64,000 nucleotides of DNA, taken from Saprospiraceae bacterium. Its GTDB lineage: Bacteria; Bacteroidota; Bacteroidia; Chitinophagales; Saprospiraceae. The notes beneath the pieces are model-generated. The model was not told the DNA's origin, searched no databases, and saw only the letters and a list, made by a program, of their open reading frames with translations. The position numbers and the translations under genes were made by a program. Positions 27,050-35,233 of this stretch are shown here, one piece after another. The DNA lies in contig JADKBS010000008.1 of NCBI GenBank assembly GCA_016714985.1, forward strand, positions 1-64,000, written 5' to 3'. Each line of letters starts with the position of its first letter. The stretch's first letter is position 1.

Positions 27050-29551
27050 ATGAAAAAAATCCTCCACTTCCTCCTCCTCCTGCTCACCACCCAAGCCGCC
27101 CTCGCCCAAGCCCCCCAACTGGACAGCGCCCTCGCCTACCTCCACGACCATGCCCTGTTCAATGGCACGGTGCTGCTGGCAGAGAACGGCAAGGTCGTTT
27201 ACCAAAAAAACTACGGCATCACCGACATCCGAAACCCGCAGCCGTTGCAGGCTTCGTCGGCGTTCAACCTCGCCTCCATTTCCAAGCAGTTTATGTGCAG
27301 CATGGTCTGCCTCTTGCAGGAAGGCGGGCGGCTCGGCTTCGACGACCAAGTGCAAAAACACCTGCCGGAATTCCCCTACCCCACTGTCACCGTCCGCCAA
27401 TTGATGAACCATACCAGCGGCGTGCCGGAGTACTTCGACCTCTCCGTCCGCTACACCGGGGCATTGGACACCATTGACAATCAGGCTATTTTGCAGCTTT
27501 TGGCGGAAGTGAAGCCACCGCTCGACTTTGCCCCCGGCGAAAAATGGCAGTACAGCAACACGGGCTACGTCGTGCTCGGCTCGCTCATCGAAAAGCTGTC
27601 CGGGAAGCCCATCGCCGACTATTTCACCGAAAAAATAACCCGCCCGTTGGGGCTGAAGAACACCTATATTTTTAACCTGAAAATGAAGGCCTCGCCCGCC
27701 AACCGGGTCATTGGCTTCCACCGGGAGGACGGCAAAAACAAGCTCGACGACCTCATGCGCTTCGACGGCATCGTGGGCGACGGCAATGTCTATTCCTCCG
27801 CCGAGGACCTGCTGAAATGGACGCAGGCCCTGCACGGTGGCAAATTGCTGAAACCCGCCACCTACGCCGAAATGAGGAAGCCCGCCCCGCTGAACGACGG
27901 CACGACCTATCCCTACGGCTTCGGCATCGGTTTCAGTTGCGGCAATTGCGCAGCCCATACGGGCGGCTGGGTCGGTTTTTTGAACCTGCTATGGACGGAT
28001 TTTGACAAAAACCGGACGCTCGTCGTGCTGTCGAACGGAGGGTCTTTTGCAGGCGTACAGGCAGGGCTGCAATTTATGAAGGGCGATAAAATCACCTTGC
28101 CCCAAACGCAATTGATTGAAAATGCGCGGCTTGTGGACGGCTCCGGTTCGCCCGCCCGCCGTGCATCTGTGCGCCTGATGGACGACCGCATCTGGGAAAT
28201 CGGCGACCTCCAGCCCTTTAAGAACGAACCCGTTTACGACGGCAAAGGGCAGGTGCTCGCCCCCGGTTTCATAGACACCCACAGCCACCATTTCTGGGCC
28301 TTGGACGAAGACCCTTCGCTGCTGCCCGCCCTCAGCCAGGGCATCACGACCATCATCACGGGGCAGGACGGCAGCAGCGAACCCATGGACAGCATCGAAG
28401 CGGCGGTGAAGCGCCAGCCTATCTCCATCAACGTCGCCTCCTACACGGGCCATACTTCCCTGCGCCTGGATGCGATGGGCATGGCCGGTTTCCGCCGACA
28501 CGCCACGGCTGCCGAGGTGGAAAAAATGAAGGCCAGCCTGAAATCGGAACTCGAAAAAGGCTCGCTGGGGCTTTGCACGGGACTGGAATACGAGCGGGCG
28601 TTTTACTCCAACCGGGACGAGGTGCTGGCCCTCGCCAAAATCGCTGGCGAGGCGGGCGGGCGCTACATGAGCCATATCCGCAGCGAGGACATCCATATCG
28701 AGGACGCCATTGACGAAATCATCAACATCGGGCGGGAGGCGAAGCTGCCCGTGCAGGTCTCGCATATCAAGGTGGCCATGAAAAGCAAATGGGAATCGAG
28801 CCGGGGCATCGTGGCCGCCATGCAGGCCGCCCGTGCTGAGGGCATTGACATCACCGCCGACTGCTACCCCTACGATTTCTGGCATTCGACGCTCAAGGTG
28901 CTGTTCCCGAACCGGGACTACGACAACCTCGCCAGCGCCAAATTCGCCTGCCGGGAACTCTTCGACCCGGCGCAGTCGAGGCTGTCGGCGTTTTTGCCCA
29001 ACCCCAGCTACAAGGGCAAGACCGTGGCCGAAGTCGCCCGCCTGCGCAACGCAACGCCCGCCCAAACGCTGGTCTGGCTCATCGCCGAGGCCGACCGCTT
29101 CGATGGCGCCCACCCCGACGCCGAGGGCAACACGGAGGCCATCATGGGCAAGTCCATGCTCGATACCGACATCGCCAATTTCATCGCCTGGCCGCATACC
29201 AATATCTGCTCGGACGGCGCCCCGACGAGCCACCCACGGGGGCACGGCGCTTTCCCAAGGATTCTGGCGAAATACGTGCGGCAAGAAAAACTGCTCCCGC
29301 TGGAAACCGCCATCCAAAAAATGACCTCCCTGTGCGCCGAGCACACGGGCATCCAAGAGCGGGGCCTGGTGACCAACGGCTTCTTCGCCGACCTCGTGCT
29401 CTTCGACCCCGCCACCGTGCAGGACAACGCCACCGCCGACCACCCGACCGCCCTTTCGAGCGGCATCACGGCGGTTTGGGTGAATGGGCAGTTGGTGTTC
29501 GAGAACGGGAAGGCGACGGGGAAACGGGCGGGGGTGGTGGTGCGGCGATAG
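27050..29551 (+). CDS. Exported fusion of serine hydrolase (beta-lactamase family) and N-acyl-D-amino-acid deacylase
   Basis: Started at 27050 (MKKILHFLLLLLTTQAALAQ), where the signal peptide begins. An in-frame ATG at 26888 would place 54 unlikely residues before it. It has 833 residues. Residues 20-350 form a serine beta-lactamase/D-aminopeptidase domain with S76-I-S-K79, YSNTGY and HTGGWVGF. After a linker an amidohydrolase domain of the D-aminoacylase type follows: GFIDTHSHHFWALD (metal-binding His pair), ..SHIRSEDIHIEDAIDE.., QVSHIKVA, NICSDGAPTSHPRGHGAFPR. Both halves are complete in one frame. A logical role is removal of acyl groups and D-residues from D-amino-acid-containing peptides in the periplasm. 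Confidence 0.9.
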   Translation: MKKILHFLLLLLTTQAALAQAPQLDSALAYLHDHALFNGTVLLAENGKVVYQKNYGITDIRNPQPLQASSAFNLASISKQFMCSMVCLLQEGGRLGFDDQVQKHLPEFPYPTVTVRQLMNHTSGVPEYFDLSVRYTGALDTIDNQAILQLLAEVKPPLDFAPGEKWQYSNTGYVVLGSLIEKLSGKPIADYFTEKITRPLGLKNTYIFNLKMKASPANRVIGFHREDGKNKLDDLMRFDGIVGDGNVYSSAEDLLKWTQALHGGKLLKPATYAEMRKPAPLNDGTTYPYGFGIGFSCGNCAAHTGGWVGFLNLLWTDFDKNRTLVVLSNGGSFAGVQAGLQFMKGDKITLPQTQLIENARLVDGSGSPARRASVRLMDDRIWEIGDLQPFKNEPVYDGKGQVLAPGFIDTHSHHFWALDEDPSLLPALSQGITTIITGQDGSSEPMDSIEAAVKRQPISINVASYTGHTSLRLDAMGMAGFRRHATAAEVEKMKASLKSELEKGSLGLCTGLEYERAFYSNRDEVLALAKIAGEAGGRYMSHIRSEDIHIEDAIDEIINIGREAKLPVQVSHIKVAMKSKWESSRGIVAAMQAARAEGIDITADCYPYDFWHSTLKVLFPNRDYDNLASAKFACRELFDPAQSRLSAFLPNPSYKGKTVAEVARLRNATPAQTLVWLIAEADRFDGAHPDAEGNTEAIMGKSMLDTDIANFIAWPHTNICSDGAPTSHPRGHGAFPRILAKYVRQEKLLPLETAIQKMTSLCAEHTGIQERGLVTNGFFADLVLFDPATVQDNATADHPTALSSGITAVWVNGQLVFENGKATGKRAGVVVRR

Positions 29552-29559
29552 GAGGGAGC

Positions 29560-29769
29560 GTACTGGCTTCGGGAAAGGCCGTAACAGTGTCCAGAAAAGG
29601 CGTACTAGCTTCGGGAAAGGCGGTACCAGCGTCCGGCACAAACGAACTTGCTTCGGGAGAAAGCGAACTTGCTTCGGGAAAAGACGAACTAGCTTCGGGA
29701 AAAGACGAACTGGTGTCGGGAAAAGACGAACTAGCTTCGGGAAAAGACGAACTGGTGTCGGGAAATACG
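29560..29769. repeat. 21-bp minisatellite, about 10 copies
   Basis: Ten consecutive 21-base units of the form GAACTAGCTTCGGGAAAAGAC, diverged at the left end and nearly identical at the right, begin eight bases after the stop of the 27050 gene. The array has no stop codon in several frames on both strands, giving heptad products such as ELASGKD or VRLFPKL. There is no spacer structure, so it is not a CRISPR array. Confidence 0.92.
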
Positions 29770-30066
29770 CAACTTGCGAATAGGAGGGAAAAGTGTAGGA
29801 AGCGGTTTTTTGTGCCACTAAATTGATGACATTCTGTTGCTGGGAGTAATTTGCCAAGTTAGTAGTGAGCGAATTAAGGACAATAACTACTACATTTTTA
29901 CGATGTGAATGCAAAAACTTTGGGCGATTTGGATGTGCATTAAAAGTGCTGGGATTGGGCGTTTTGAGATTGCCTTGCCTTGATACAGGATGCAATATTA
30001 GGTAAGTGAATGCCCTGGAGACCAAGGCAACTACACGAACTTTAAACTAAACGTAAAAAAAAGTCA
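29770..30066. other. Intergenic, AT-rich, no gene seen
   Basis: About 300 bases between the minisatellite and the defence operon promoter. I find no convincing gene. The base composition shifts from GC-rich to AT-rich here. Confidence 0.5.
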
Positions 30067-30096
30067 TTGGATTTGTGTAGAAAGCTAATATATTTG
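30067..30096 (+). promoter_or_regulatory. Promoter TTG-N19-TAtaTTTG for the defence operon
   Basis: TTG at 30067-30069 and TATATTTG at 30089-30096, 19 bases apart, fit the Bacteroidota -33/-7 consensus exactly. The ATG of the XRE regulator follows 18 bases later, so self-regulation by that protein is plausible. Confidence 0.7.
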
Positions 30097-30114
30097 CGCC
30101 AAACGCTAATTGAC

Positions 30115-30333
30115 ATGAGTAAACAAGCTATAAATAGGCTCAAGGCAGTCTTAGCTGAACATGGCAAGACAAACAAGTGGCTCGCCCTGCAACTACGGAA
30201 AAATGAAACCACTATTTCAAGATGGTGCACAAATGACACCCAGCCATCTGTGGAAAACATGGTTGCAATTTCAAAACTTTTACAAATTGATGTAAAAGAC
30301 TTGTTTCACACAACTATAAGCGACAAAGCATGA
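30115..30333 (+). CDS. XRE-type helix-turn-helix regulator
   Basis: Started at ATG 30115 just after the promoter. It has 72 residues, nearly all a lambda-Cro/C1-type HTH: INRLKAVLAEHGKTNKWLA, NETTISRWCTNDTQPSVENM, ISKLLQIDVKDLF. Small XRE proteins of this kind control restriction-modification and other defence operons, often delaying nuclease expression until methylation is complete. Its stop overlaps the start of the methyltransferase gene by four bases (ATGA), so they are translationally coupled. Confidence 0.9.
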   Translation: MSKQAINRLKAVLAEHGKTNKWLALQLRKNETTISRWCTNDTQPSVENMVAISKLLQIDVKDLFHTTISDKA

Positions 30334-31598
30334 CAAATTCAAGCATCATTGCATATTTTGATAACATATCTGTTAGCCCCGAGTGGTGCTTTAAGAATGT
30401 CCGCTCAACTGAACAATGGACACACGGCTACCATAGGTATCCTGCCAAATTCTTGCCTAACTTGGTAAAGAAAATCATTGAAGATTACACACAGGAAAAT
30501 GATGTAGTTGCGGATTTCTTCGCAGGGTGCGGAACTACTTTGGTTGAAGCCAAAGTGCATGGGCGAAAATCTATCGGAGTTGACATCAATCCAGTTGCAG
30601 AGTTAATCACCAAGGCAAAAATTTCCCCAATTGAACCGAGCAAAATTGAGTTGGAGTTCGAAACAATGTTAGCAAAACTAGAGATGTTTGATGCTGACGG
30701 CCATGCTTCAAGAGAGATGCATGAAAGGATTGACTATTGGTTTTTCCCAGAGCATAAAAACAAAATTGCATTTTTATATGAAAATATCTTAACAGTGACC
30801 GATGTCACTGTTAAAGAATTTTTCTTAGTTTCGTTATCCCATATTTTAAAAAATTGTTCAAAATGGTTACAATCTAGCACCAAGCCACAAATTGACCCGC
30901 ATAAAAACCCAACCGACCCATTCAGCGCTTTCAAGACCCACACAAGAATGATGATTAATAGGAACAGAGAGTTTTTTAATCAGCTTTCAAAAGATAGTTA
31001 CCTAGCGACTGACTGTGAAATTCGATTAGAAGATGCAAGGAAGACTTCCATAAAGTCAAATTCTGTTGGCGCAATAATCACATCGCCCCCCTATGTAACG
31101 TCTTATGAATATGCTGATATACATCAACTAACAGCCTATTGGTACGAATACATTACTGACCTGTCAGGTTTCAGGAAAAATTTTATTGGAACATTTTACT
31201 CATTGAATCAAGAACTTAATAGCGACTCGGAACTTGCACAAAATATAATTGATGACCTCTTAAAAAAAGATAAGCGGACAGCAAAAGAAGTAGCCAACTA
31301 CTTCAAAGACATGAAGATTGTAGCTAAGGAAATGCGACGAGTTCTAAAGAAGAATGGCCATGTTTGTTTAGTTGTTGGAAATACAACTTTTTTTGGGGTG
31401 AAAATAAAATCAGCAGAAGTCTTTGTTGAAATTTTAGAGTCTTTAGGGTTCAAAATGGTTGAAATAATAAAAAGGAGTATTCCTTATAAGCTGATACCTA
31501 CAATAAGAGACAAGAAGTCAGGTAGGTTTTCCAAATTAGAAAACAAAGACAGTAATTTGGTGTATCCAGAAGAATACATTCTAATTGCTAAAAAATAA
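30330..31598 (+). CDS. DNA methyltransferase (N4-cytosine or N6-adenine type)
   Basis: A protein of 422 residues. The SAM-binding motif FAGCG lies at 64-68 (VVADFFAGCGTTLVEAKVHG) and GVDINP after it. The catalytic motif TSPPY is at 251-255 (AIITSPPYVTSYEYADIHQL). Motif I precedes motif IV by about 185 residues, and the gap may hold the target-recognition part. An N-terminal HGYHRYPAKFLP segment is typical of this group of SPPY methyltransferases. Its product should mark host DNA so that the partners downstream can tell self from non-self. It is followed by the double-ATPase gene after three bases. Confidence 0.9.
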   Translation: MTNSSIIAYFDNISVSPEWCFKNVRSTEQWTHGYHRYPAKFLPNLVKKIIEDYTQENDVVADFFAGCGTTLVEAKVHGRKSIGVDINPVAELITKAKISPIEPSKIELEFETMLAKLEMFDADGHASREMHERIDYWFFPEHKNKIAFLYENILTVTDVTVKEFFLVSLSHILKNCSKWLQSSTKPQIDPHKNPTDPFSAFKTHTRMMINRNREFFNQLSKDSYLATDCEIRLEDARKTSIKSNSVGAIITSPPYVTSYEYADIHQLTAYWYEYITDLSGFRKNFIGTFYSLNQELNSDSELAQNIIDDLLKKDKRTAKEVANYFKDMKIVAKEMRRVLKKNGHVCLVVGNTTFFGVKIKSAEVFVEILESLGFKMVEIIKRSIPYKLIPTIRDKKSGRFSKLENKDSNLVYPEEYILIAKK

Positions 31599-31601
31599 TT
31601 C

Positions 31602-33830
31602 ATGGCAATAATTGAAAAAAATAGTCAACCTTTCGAACCATATGCAAGGTTGATGAATATCATTGGCGACCAGTTAATTACTAACAAAATTGTTGGTGTA
31701 ATTGAGGTCGTCAAAAATTGTTATGATGCCGATGCTGAAAATGTGCATGTGAGATTCTTTAATATGAATAACTATGGCAAAAATTATCTGACAGAGAAAG
31801 AACGGCCCTACATTGAAATTGAAGATGATGGAGAAGGAATGACCTTGAATACAATTACAGATGTATGGCTGCGACCTGCTACTCCAAATAAATTGGATAA
31901 AAGAAAAAATAAAAAAGATATAACGAAGAAGGGAAGAATTATACAAGGAGAAAAAGGAATTGGAAGATTTGCTATTCACAAATTAGGTGAGAAAATAGAG
32001 GTGTTTACAAAAGCCAAGGACCAACAAGAAGTGAAATTGGAAATGGATTTTTCAGAATTCAATCCTGAAAAAGTAGATTTGTTCAACCAGCCACCTGTTG
32101 AATACAAACTACTAAACGAAGTTCACAACAAATGGTATGTTTACGATACACCCGAAGAAATAAAAAAACCACACGGAACACTTATACGCATTTATCATTT
32201 GAGAGAAGAATGGCGGGATAAAGATTTTGAAGATTTGTATAAGGCAGTATTGAGATTAATTCCACCCATTGACTCCAATGCTGTTGAACTTGGAGTTAAG
32301 GAGTTCAAAACCGATTTTGACGTAAAAATATACAAAGACAATTCTCTGTTTGTTTCTGAACATGCAATAACTTTCAAAGATGTAATTGAGCAGGCACAGT
32401 TTGTAATGTTAGGCAGCATATCAAAAGATGGTGTATTATTTTTTGAATACAAATCTACTGTACCGCCAAGAAAGTTTATGAGGGAAATCAATTTGCTAAG
32501 TAAAGAAGATTTGGCAAAATTTAATTACGCTTCGGTGTCAATTGAAAGATGGTTTTCAAAATACAACCGAAAGCCTGCTTGCGGTGAGTTCAATTTTTCA
32601 TTCTATGCTTTTGATTTATCAAAACCGGATAAAACCATTTTGACAAAGCCAATTGAACAATTTATCAAAGACAATTTTGTTTTTGTTTTACGGGACGGAG
32701 TTCGTGTTTACCCATATGGCGAGAAGGGAGAAGATTGGTTAAATCTTGATAAATTAAGAGCTACTGTTAGAGCCGGACAGTTTATTAGCTACAATGACTT
32801 AACTGGTTTTGTTTACATCAGCCGTGAAGGAAACCCCGTATTGAAAGATGCAACCAACCGCCAAGGAATTATGGATGTTGACGGTGCATTAGAAGATTTC
32901 AAAAACTTAGTTACGGCAGCCACAGAAATTTTTAATACAGAGATTAAAATTGATAAAGGCAAGCTTGAGCTAAAAAGAAATGCAGCATTTAAAGATTCTA
33001 ATTCACTTGTAACAAAATCCTATCAAGCTTTTGAAAAAAGTTTGGAGAAAATTGACAACAGAGATGTAATCGAAAAAGCAAACAAGTTTTTAGAAACAGT
33101 CAATAAACATAATTCTGTTATGAAAGACAGGATGGAGACTGTTGAAGACTTGGCTGGATTAGGAATGGCTGTTGAAAAAGCTTCACATGATGCTTTGATG
33201 TTGTTGGCCAAAATGAGAGGCAACATCAAAAGTTTTAAGGTGAAAGCAAAAAATAAAGACTACGAAAACAAGGAACTTTTAGCTTTGTTGGATGAACTAG
33301 ATGAGAACCTGAATTTTGTTTATGATGAAATGCAAGTAATACAACCACTTTTCAAAATTCAACGCAAGGCAATCCAAGATGTAAGTGTTTATGATAGTAT
33401 TGAAAAAGTTGTGAAATATTTCAGGCGAGAGATTGACAACAAGATTGATGTTTCAATCAAGAAAGATAATGATGTAATCATTAGGACTAACAACGGTTTA
33501 ATTTTGCAGGTGCTAATAAATCTTCTTGACAATGCCATTTATTGGGTAAACAAGAATGAGGGAAAGAAACCAGAAATAGTATTTCAAATAAACACTAAAG
33601 CAAGCACACTTACGATTGCAGATAATGGGCCAGGCATTCGTGAAGATGTTGAACTATTAATCTTCAATGAATTTTTCTCACTAAAATCAGATGGTCGTGG
33701 CTTGGGACTATACATCACTAAAGAAATTCTGCTCAGGATTGATGCAGAAATTTCGCTTATCAAAGACGAAAAACAAAAGCTCCTTCCCGGAGCAAACTTT
33801 AGTATCAAATTCAATAACGAACCTCAATAA
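31602..33830 (+). CDS. Double-GHKL ATPase, MORC/Hsp90-like N-domain joined to a histidine-kinase-like C-domain
   Basis: A protein of 742 residues. The N-terminal GHKL domain has EVVKNCYDAD (35-44), EIEDDGEGM (72-80) and GEKGIGRFAIHKLG (116-129), as in MORC/MutL/Hsp90-type ATPases. About 300 residues of unassigned middle follow. Near 515-535, DLAGLGMAVEKASHDALM looks like a dimerisation/phosphoacceptor helix with H529-D530. A second GHKL domain has NLLDNAIYWVN (640-650), IADNGPGI (672-679) and DGRGLGLYI (697-705). There is no membrane segment, so it is cytosolic. The next gene, one base away, encodes a receiver-like protein, so phosphotransfer between them is likely. GHKL ATPases of the first type are known in restriction-modification operons. 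Confidence 0.85.
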   Translation: MAIIEKNSQPFEPYARLMNIIGDQLITNKIVGVIEVVKNCYDADAENVHVRFFNMNNYGKNYLTEKERPYIEIEDDGEGMTLNTITDVWLRPATPNKLDKRKNKKDITKKGRIIQGEKGIGRFAIHKLGEKIEVFTKAKDQQEVKLEMDFSEFNPEKVDLFNQPPVEYKLLNEVHNKWYVYDTPEEIKKPHGTLIRIYHLREEWRDKDFEDLYKAVLRLIPPIDSNAVELGVKEFKTDFDVKIYKDNSLFVSEHAITFKDVIEQAQFVMLGSISKDGVLFFEYKSTVPPRKFMREINLLSKEDLAKFNYASVSIERWFSKYNRKPACGEFNFSFYAFDLSKPDKTILTKPIEQFIKDNFVFVLRDGVRVYPYGEKGEDWLNLDKLRATVRAGQFISYNDLTGFVYISREGNPVLKDATNRQGIMDVDGALEDFKNLVTAATEIFNTEIKIDKGKLELKRNAAFKDSNSLVTKSYQAFEKSLEKIDNRDVIEKANKFLETVNKHNSVMKDRMETVEDLAGLGMAVEKASHDALMLLAKMRGNIKSFKVKAKNKDYENKELLALLDELDENLNFVYDEMQVIQPLFKIQRKAIQDVSVYDSIEKVVKYFRREIDNKIDVSIKKDNDVIIRTNNGLILQVLINLLDNAIYWVNKNEGKKPEIVFQINTKASTLTIADNGPGIREDVELLIFNEFFSLKSDGRGLGLYITKEILLRIDAEISLIKDEKQKLLPGANFSIKFNNEPQ

Positions 33831-33831
33831 A

Positions 33832-35031
33832 ATGGAAGGAGTAATACTTTTTGCAGATGATTTCGTATTCAGTCATAACGATTTTGAGAGTAGGCTGTTC
33901 CATAGAATAAAGGAAAACGGGATTCCAGTTTTACCAATTGGGAACTTGACTGATTTTGCGAACACAATTAAGTCTATTTCAACATTTAAAGCAATTATTT
34001 TGGATTGGGAATTCATAGAAATGTTGGATGAACAAAAATTTACAAAAAACCCATTAGATATACTAAAAGAAAATAAATTCTACTCACTAATCTTTATTTA
34101 TTCTCATACACAAATTGGTGCTGAGACTCAGGAAAGTTTAAAACAAATTTTTGGCAATAAAATTGAATTTTTAACTAAGATTAAGGAGGAAGACCAAATA
34201 GAAGCTGAATGTAATAAAATATTTGAGGCTATCAAGAATTTTGAAGCAAGTAATTCACACCTTCAAACACCATTTCTTTGGAGTCATGCAATCAACAAAT
34301 CTGCTCAAGATATTTTTAATGAATTAGAGCTGTCAGACCCCAACTGGATAAAAGAAATTTATTCTAACGCTGTTAAAGATGGAGCAGAGCCAAACTCCGA
34401 AGTGATAAATGTTTTTCAAAACTTATTAAATGAATCAATTATTCAAAATGATAACTTAATTAAGTCTCTTGCAAATGCAGCAACTTTAGCCGATGTTCCA
34501 GTAGCTGACAAAGAGGAGTCATTAGCTAAGCTTTACAATAGAATTTATTATACACAATTGCTATCAACTGCACCTATCATGACAGGTGACATATTCAAAT
34601 TCAGCGAAGATGAGTTTGCTGTTTTAATTACTCCAGAATGCGATATTAATTCTAAGAAAGCAACTTTATTAGAATTTCTTAAGTTCTCAAAAACGGCTGC
34701 TTCTTCATTTATGGATAGAAAGAAGAAAGAAAAATTAAAAAAGGAGAGTAAGGGTGAATCATATGACGATTCTTTTTTTAATAATGGCGTTCCAAGCCGC
34801 CATTTACTTCTTTCTTTCCCATTTGAATCAAAAGTTTATAATCAAACCGCATTCATTGATTTTGAAACTGCATTTGTCGTCAAAAGCAAAGCAGAATTTG
34901 ACGGGAAAAGGAGTGATTATAAACTAAACTCACCCTACATCTATCAATTACGACAAAGGTATTTGGCTTACATAGGCAGAGTTGGAGTTCCTGCAATACC
35001 ACCAAGTCTAAAGTCTTTTAACTTGAAATAG
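33832..35031 (+). CDS. Receiver-like protein with large uncharacterised C-terminal effector region
   Basis: Started at ATG 33832, one base after the stop of the kinase-like gene. It has 399 residues. The first 120 residues read as a receiver domain with all key positions: D9-D10 (VILFADDF), phosphoacceptor D58 (AIILDWEF), S91 (LIFIYS) and K116 (EFLTKIK). The remaining 280 residues match no DNA-binding domain I know. They hold MTGDIFKFSEDEFAVLITPECDI, here cut as GDIFKF and ITPECDI, a Lys-rich stretch near residue 300 and SRHLLLSFPF. It is the likely output of the operon, but its activity cannot be named. Confidence 0.75.
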   Translation: MEGVILFADDFVFSHNDFESRLFHRIKENGIPVLPIGNLTDFANTIKSISTFKAIILDWEFIEMLDEQKFTKNPLDILKENKFYSLIFIYSHTQIGAETQESLKQIFGNKIEFLTKIKEEDQIEAECNKIFEAIKNFEASNSHLQTPFLWSHAINKSAQDIFNELELSDPNWIKEIYSNAVKDGAEPNSEVINVFQNLLNESIIQNDNLIKSLANAATLADVPVADKEESLAKLYNRIYYTQLLSTAPIMTGDIFKFSEDEFAVLITPECDINSKKATLLEFLKFSKTAASSFMDRKKKEKLKKESKGESYDDSFFNNGVPSRHLLLSFPFESKVYNQTAFIDFETAFVVKSKAEFDGKRSDYKLNSPYIYQLRQRYLAYIGRVGVPAIPPSLKSFNLK

Positions 35032-35105
35032 AGACCCGCTGTCCCCCGCTGCCGCACCCCTTTACCACTCCCATCAAAGAACGCTCTCGCCCGTCACGAG
35101 CTGTG

Positions 35106-35177
35106 CTCGTTGTCGGGCTTGGGTTGAGGCCTCTGGCCTCACATTCCAAAGTCTAAAGCAGGCATCGCAGCGGGGCT
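35106..35177 (+). repeat. 72-bp direct repeat, left copy
   Basis: This 72-base segment recurs at 37681-37752 in the same orientation with about 63 identical positions. The shared core is CTCACATTCCAAAGTCTAAA. The two copies bracket the restriction-modification pair exactly. Confidence 0.85.
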
Positions 35178-35233
35178 GGGCGCATAAAATCAAGAACCCA
35201 GAAGGCTTTTATTTTGTGACTTTCACGGACAGC

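Noticed and set aside
29560..29769. Possible CRISPR array
   Set aside because: Units are contiguous 21-mers with no spacers and no cas genes are nearby.
27989..30025. 678-codon minus-strand reading frame
   Set aside because: It is antisense to the D-aminoacylase fusion and to the 21-bp repeat. The high GC of that gene and the stop-free repeat explain it; residue use is unlike a real protein.
33691..33831. Longer start for the receiver-like protein
   Set aside because: It would overlap the kinase gene by 140 bases, and the added residues are antifamily in composition. The ATG at 33832 begins the receiver strand directly.
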